A stretch of DNA of 64,000 bases from Symbiodinium natans (lineage: Eukaryota > Sar > Dinophyceae > Suessiales > Symbiodiniaceae): assembly GCA_905221605.1 (NCBI GenBank), contig CAJNDS010002568.1:409501-473500 (forward strand), read 5' to 3'. The notes under the pieces are model-generated. The model was not told where the DNA came from. It worked only from the letters and a program-made list of their open reading frames with translations, and ran no database searches. A program made the translations under genes and the position numbers. Of this stretch, positions 59,671 to 64,000 are shown in pieces (the stretch's first letter is position 1; every line of letters starts with the position of its first letter).

Positions 59671-59819
59671 AAGCTCAAGCCGCCCTGGAAACCACGTGGC
59701 CGTCCGCTGTCTTCGGATGTGATCAACTTGCGGGGCTATGCCCTGGGGCAAGTTTAATGGGTTTAGGGTTTAGGGTTTAGGGTTTAGGGTTTAGGGTTTA
59801 GGGTTTAGGGTTTAGGGTC

Positions 59820-60632
59820 CCAAAAGCAGTAGGACCCACAGAAAGCTTCCTAAGCCCGAAACCAAACGACTCCTGGTTGGGGTGGTTTTTGTTGGTTTTG
59901 GGGGCTTTCAGTGGGGCCTTGCACTTCGGTCTCTGGATTGGCCTGTTGTTGGAATACGTTCGAAACTCTTGCATCAAACCATAGGGGTCCGAAGGGGTCC
60001 GAAGGTAAGTCTTTTAGGGTTTTTACAAGTACTTACAAATTACATATACCAAAAACATTCGCCCTTAGCATCAATGGACAGGCCATCAACAACCTCGTCA
60101 TCTGCAAAGGTGCTCGACACCCCAGAGGTCGAAGGTCGCAGCGACTCGGATCCAATCACCTTTCCTGAAGGCGTTGAGGGTTTAGGGTTTAGGGATTAGG
60201 GTTTAGGGATTAGGGTTTAGGGTTTAGGGTTCAGGGTTTAAGGTCTTGTGCGGTTTTATTTGGGGCTTAAAGCTGAAGGCATGATAGGGTTTAGGGTTTA
60301 GGGTTTAGGGTTTAGGGTTTAGGGTTTAGGGTTTAGGGTTTAGGGTTTAGGGTTTGCAGATATTCGGGCTTCAGGGCTTAGGGGTGCTCTCGTTCCAGGC
60401 CCTGGTGGCATGCTCGGCGTTCTCATGTAGGGCTTGTGGAGGCCTTGCTTTCGTACATCTTAATCCGCCAAAGCATGAACAATGGTAGAAACTACCCCTA
60501 AACCCTAAACCCTAAACCCTAAACCCTAAACCCTAAACCCTAAACCCTAAACAAGGACTCTCAGAGTCCCTCCACACCCCAAGCCCCTCGACTTTCGGCC
60601 AAGCTTTTCTTGTTTTCTTTCTAAACCCCTCA
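59820..60632. other. Islands and TTTAGGG arrays; no gene
   Basis: Arrays at 60179-60240 and 60287-60353, CCCTAAA at 60499-60552. Overlapping 85-105-codon frames (59882-60199) have no domain. Confidence 0.45.
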
Positions 60633-60708
60633 ACCTTGGCATGCTCCCCCTTAAGGGGTACTCGAATCCCTACTCAGGACTGTTAGTATAAGGGGGAACA
60701 TTCCAACC
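60633..60708. repeat. Fold-back element family A, copy A10, shortened
   Basis: CCTTGGCATGCTCCCCCTTA and ATAAGGGGGAACATTCCAA arms, with GAATCCCTACTCAGGACTGT inside. Confidence 0.75.
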
Positions 60709-60885
60709 CTAAACCTTTCTTCTGAACCCAGACTCCAACCCTAAACCCTAAACCCTCGAACACCAAACCAAAAAAACCCTAAACCCCTCAACCTCCCTCT
60801 GGGCCTCTCCGCGGCGATGAGGACTTCCCCGGGTGAGAACTCGCCAAACTCCTGAGCTGACTTTTGCTTGAGTTAAGGGCTGAGT

Positions 60886-60985
60886 TTGGGATGCAAGCGC
60901 GTAGACTAGCAGTCCTTAATAGGGATTCCAGTACCCCCTATTATAATCCAATAAAGGCCTGTTTCTACAAGGGGAACATCTCAAG
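60886..60985. repeat. Fold-back element family A, copy A11
   Basis: TTTGGGATGCAAGCGCGTAG (diverged) and ACAAGGGGAACATCTCAAG arms; AGCAGTCCTTAATAGGGATT and AATCCAATAAAGGCCTG inside. Confidence 0.75.
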
Positions 60986-62137
60986 GCTTCGGGTTCAGCG
61001 ACTTTTGTTTCACCACGCCACTGGTGAAAGCGCCTGACGCTGTGCCTTTGAAGCCTAAAACCCCTCTCTCTCTCTCAGGCATTCGAAACGTCAAGCCTAA
61101 AACCCCTAAACCCGAAAACCCCGAAACCCCTAAACCCTAAACCCCTAAACCCTAAACCCTAAACCCTATAGCAGAAGGCTATCCGAGAAAGCTTGCCCAG
61201 TGCTTAAGGGTCAGACCCTCATTAGTCATGTATCTTAGGGTATCTGAGTACGCCCAGTACATTCAATATGGCGCTTAGACTATTTATCAGCCAACAAATC
61301 CGGTTTACATTTAATAAACCTTAACAAAGGGAATAAGGGTCTACGCTGGGTCCTAGCATTTGGTGCTTCATTCAGACATCGTTAGACATCACGCCTTGCG
61401 CATCGTCTTCACCTCAAGTAGGTCATCACGTTTATTAAAGCACTATAGTTTCCAAAACGGCCTTTGCGAGTCACAAACTGAAATTGACAGGCCAAGGATT
61501 GTAACTACGAAAAGGGGATCCGGAGGGCAACTTGCGTAGGTTACAGTCAACTCCAGAAAGTTGGAACATTGACATGATTTGAGGAGGATCAGAGCTGGGA
61601 TTCCCTTAAGTAGACTTTTTTCGAAGAATGGGAATAAGGATGTCCCAGCTGTTTGGAGTCTGCTGCAGAAGGGGTTGGCGGACCCCAAAAGGCGGAGCTT
61701 CAAATCCAAAAGCCTGATACTTTACCCTGATGGGCTGGTCGGTGGAGACCGAACTAACCTCCCACGCCCCCTGTTTGCAACGGCAAGTAGAAGACCCTGA
61801 GCCGCATCAGCCAGGCATAACCCCATAATTCCTGAACCCAACTCCTAACCCGCCAGACCCACCTTGAGAAACCCTAAACCCTAAACCCTGAATCCTGAAC
61901 CCTAAACCCGAAACCCTATTGAAGACGCGATACCTAAGAGAACTGTACAGAGGTCGGGCGGCTCGACTGTCGGCCGCTGGTGCTTCGCGTGACTTCACCG
62001 GATCCAAAGACCGCACACGCCAAACTTCCTGACTTTCTTTACTGGCTCTTAGTAGGGAAGGTTTTTTTGCCACCCACCCAGCTGACTCAGAGAGAGACAC
62101 ACTGCAGGGAATGATTTTAGGGTTGAGGGTTCAGCCT
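60986..62137. other. Islands; 61190-61700 repeat-poor; no gene
   Basis: About 500 bp (61180-61860) lack telomere-like repeat; AATAAGGGTCTACGCTGGGT CCTAG near 61331 matches a family C right end. Frames of 73-97 codons on both strands without domain. Confidence 0.4.
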
Positions 62138-62255
62138 CCTGGTACTTAGAGGGGGAATGCGGGAATGAGGTACACGCTATACAATCCAGAAAAGGGCCTA
62201 TATACCAGGTGGGGTATAAGGTGCCTAATTCCCTTATTCCTTACCAAGAATCAGG
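62138..62255. repeat. Fold-back element family F, copy F2
   Basis: CTCCTGGTACTTAGAGGGGG AATGCGGGAATGAGGTAC and CTAATTCCCTTATTCCTTAC CAAGAATCAGG are imperfect inverted arms resembling F1. Confidence 0.65.
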
Positions 62256-63169
62256 GGGTGTTGCCACCCCAGGAAGTTCAGGGTTTAGGGTAGAAGGAGG
62301 AAGGCGGGGAGGGTGTAGGATTTCAGGGTTGTCAGGGGGCATGTACTTGAGTTGGAACTACAGCTAAAGTCGGAGCATGCGTGCCCATGAACCTTGGTTC
62401 TTCTTGCCACCCGCCCGGTACTCACGTGAGGTTTACCCTAAACCCTAAACCCTCAACCCTAAACCCTAAACCCTTCAAGGTCCGAGGGCGGAAGCTGGGG
62501 GTGGCAACTGCAGCGTGTGAGCCTGAAGCACTGTAAGCATCTAGCTTGCAAGCGCGGGGTGTAGGGTGTAGGGTGTAGGGTGTCGGGTGTAGGGTTTGGG
62601 GTTTAGGGTTTAGGGTTTAGGGTTTAGGGCTGCGACTTTGTGGCAACTTACAAAAAGCTGAAAAAACAAACCTTCAGAAAAATGCTAGAAGCCCTCCTGC
62701 GCCCGCTCAGCTTTTACATCTTCCAAACCCTGGAAGCCAAAAGCGTAGTCCCTGAGCGCTTTCGACCCCTAAGCCCGAAGCACTTCAAAGTTAGGCCTCT
62801 ATAGGGTTCAGGGTTCCAGCTCTCACGTTCGCACGAGGCCGGCAGGGTTTAGGGTTTAGGGTTGAGGGTTTAGGGTTGAGGGTTTAGGGTTTAGGGTTTA
62901 GGGCTAGGTTTTAGGGTTCTCTGTTCTCTCGGAGATATTTTGCCAAATCTCAGTTCGGTCTCAAGAAAAAATTCCACAGAAGACAGGGAATAGTACGGGT
63001 GTTGTTTATACTGGGCATCCTAGGCTAAACCCTAAACCTTAAACCCTTCTGAGCCCATGCTCTCTGCCCGAGCATACCCTAAACCCTAGCCCTAAACCCT
63101 AAACCCTAAACCCTAAACCCTAAACCCTAAACCCTAAACCCTAAACCCTAAACCCCACACTAAAGGGTT
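62256..63169. other. Islands and blocks; no gene
   Basis: Blocks at 62436-62475, 62560-62632 (TGTAGGG variants), 62846-62905 and 63083-63155 (CCCTAAA array). Confidence 0.5.
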
Positions 63170-63278
63170 TGCCGTCAACAGCCAAGCAGCTAAGCCAACT
63201 TCCTCCGCCCGCGCGCGCTCCGCCTGCTTGAAGCGGTGGTCCGTTTCCAGATGCTGCAGGGCCTCTCAGGAGCTGCTA
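63170..63278 (-). other. Exon-like island, charged helix
   Basis: Minus-strand frame EALQHLETDHRFKQAERARA then EEVGLAAWLLTAN, a charged amphipathic pattern typical of a coiled-coil or helical exon. CCCTAAA left, TTTAGGG right. Confidence 0.5.
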
Positions 63279-64000
63279 TAGGTTTAGGGTTTAGGGTTTA
63301 GGGTTTAGGGTTTAGGGTTTAGCGTTTAGGGTTTAGTAGGGTTTAGCACGGTTTAGTTAGGGCTTAGGGTTTACGGTAGTTCTCGAAGTTAGGGTCCCCT
63401 TTAGGGGTCCTTTCTGATAAGGTGATGTACTATTTTCAGGACCAAAAACCCTAAACCCTAAACCCTACATATAGGGCTTCGGCGAGCTTGGGGGCGCTAC
63501 GTTTACCTAAACTCTCCAATGTAGTACCCTTTTTCGGGTACCATGCTGTTTGAACTACATTCGTGTCTTCAGGGCATTACTTAGGGTTTAGGGTTTAGGG
63601 CTTTAGGGTCTTCCAAGAGGGTTTAGGGCTAGGGTGAGGAAGGCTTCTACGCATTCTGGGTTGTAGCCCCCATCCATTCAGCCCAAGAGGACCCGAAAGG
63701 AATGTGCAAAGTTGTCTATGCATGGTGTGAAAGCAGCTCACTGAACCCAAACGGAGAGGAGGTGGGATGAAGCAACCCTAAACCCTAAACCCTAAACCCT
63801 AAACCCTAAACCCTAAACCCTAAACCCACATGTCTGTGGCTCCTGGTGTGAGGTACCTCTGAGGCCCTGTGTGAGGCAGATCTACTCTAACCGGGTGACT
63901 GTACAGGAACTTAAAGTAAGTCATCCTAATCTGGATGCATGAAAACGCTTTGGTAGCCCTAAACCCTAAACCCTAAACCCTAAACCCTAAACCCTAAACC
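63279..64000. other. Telomere-like blocks and short islands to the window end
   Basis: TTTAGGG at 63281-63340, CCCTAAA at 63448-63468, 63776-63828 and 63958-64000 (still repeating at the last base). No gene. Confidence 0.6.

Larger units (their letters stand above)
952..64000. repeat. Interspersed telomere-like repeat TTTAGGG / CCCTAAA
   Basis: The heptamer occurs in dozens of blocks from near 950 to the last base, in both orientations, mostly perfect but with common variants (TTTAGGA, TTCAGGG, TTTGGGG, CCCTCAA, CCCTATAAA, TTTAGGCGG). Blocks contain 2 to about 70 units and are separated by unique islands usually 70-400 bp long. The heptamer is the telomere repeat of dinoflagellates and plants. 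The density seen here is far beyond a single chromosome end, so the window is interstitial or a very degenerate subtelomere. The larger arrays are given separately. Confidence 0.95.

Overview
The window looks like nuclear DNA of a dinoflagellate, most probably a Symbiodiniaceae-type alga. The evidence is the plant/dinoflagellate-type telomere heptamer TTTAGGG/CCCTAAA scattered through the whole window, a 12-nt relic of the dinoflagellate spliced leader (TTTTGGCTCAAG) at the 5' end of a retrotransposon, intronless genes of N-terminal ubiquitin-like fold plus long tandem protein repeats, and the absence of any prokaryotic operon layout.

Only three protein loci are well supported, all on the minus strand: (1) 8799-10847, a ubiquitin-like domain followed by about 24 FNIP-type 22-residue repeats; (2) 43209-47831, an almost complete LINE-like retrotransposon (gag-like ORF, then AP-endonuclease plus reverse transcriptase) carrying a spliced-leader relic at its 5' end and an A7 tail at its 3' end, with one frameshift and one in-frame TGA; (3) 57806-59308, a ubiquitin-like domain followed by about 10 RCC1-like 41-residue repeats. 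I found no rRNA, no convincing tRNA, no CRISPR and no operon.

The rest is a mosaic. Hundreds of TTTAGGG/CCCTAAA copies, in blocks of 2 to about 70 units and in both orientations, separate unique islands of roughly 70-400 bp. Many islands have a long open frame that reads like one internal exon of an ordinary protein. Most of these exon-like islands have CCCTAAA on their left and TTTAGGG on their right, the polarity of a linear DNA capped at both ends; in places TTTAGGG meets CCCTAAA directly, like an end-to-end telomere fusion. Other islands are fold-back (palindromic) elements of at least six families, roughly 75-150 bp long (A-F below), with no coding capacity.

The most interesting signal is that the telomere-like blocks behave as insertions. 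Several are bracketed by direct repeats of the flanking DNA (16-40 bp), and some interrupt a recognisable fold-back element. This suggests that the genome has repeatedly gained telomere-like DNA at staggered breaks, shattering exons and small elements and leaving a target-site-like duplication. A retroelement with both ends at telomere-like repeat fits the same landscape. Collapse or misassembly of repeats is the main alternative for individual junctions.
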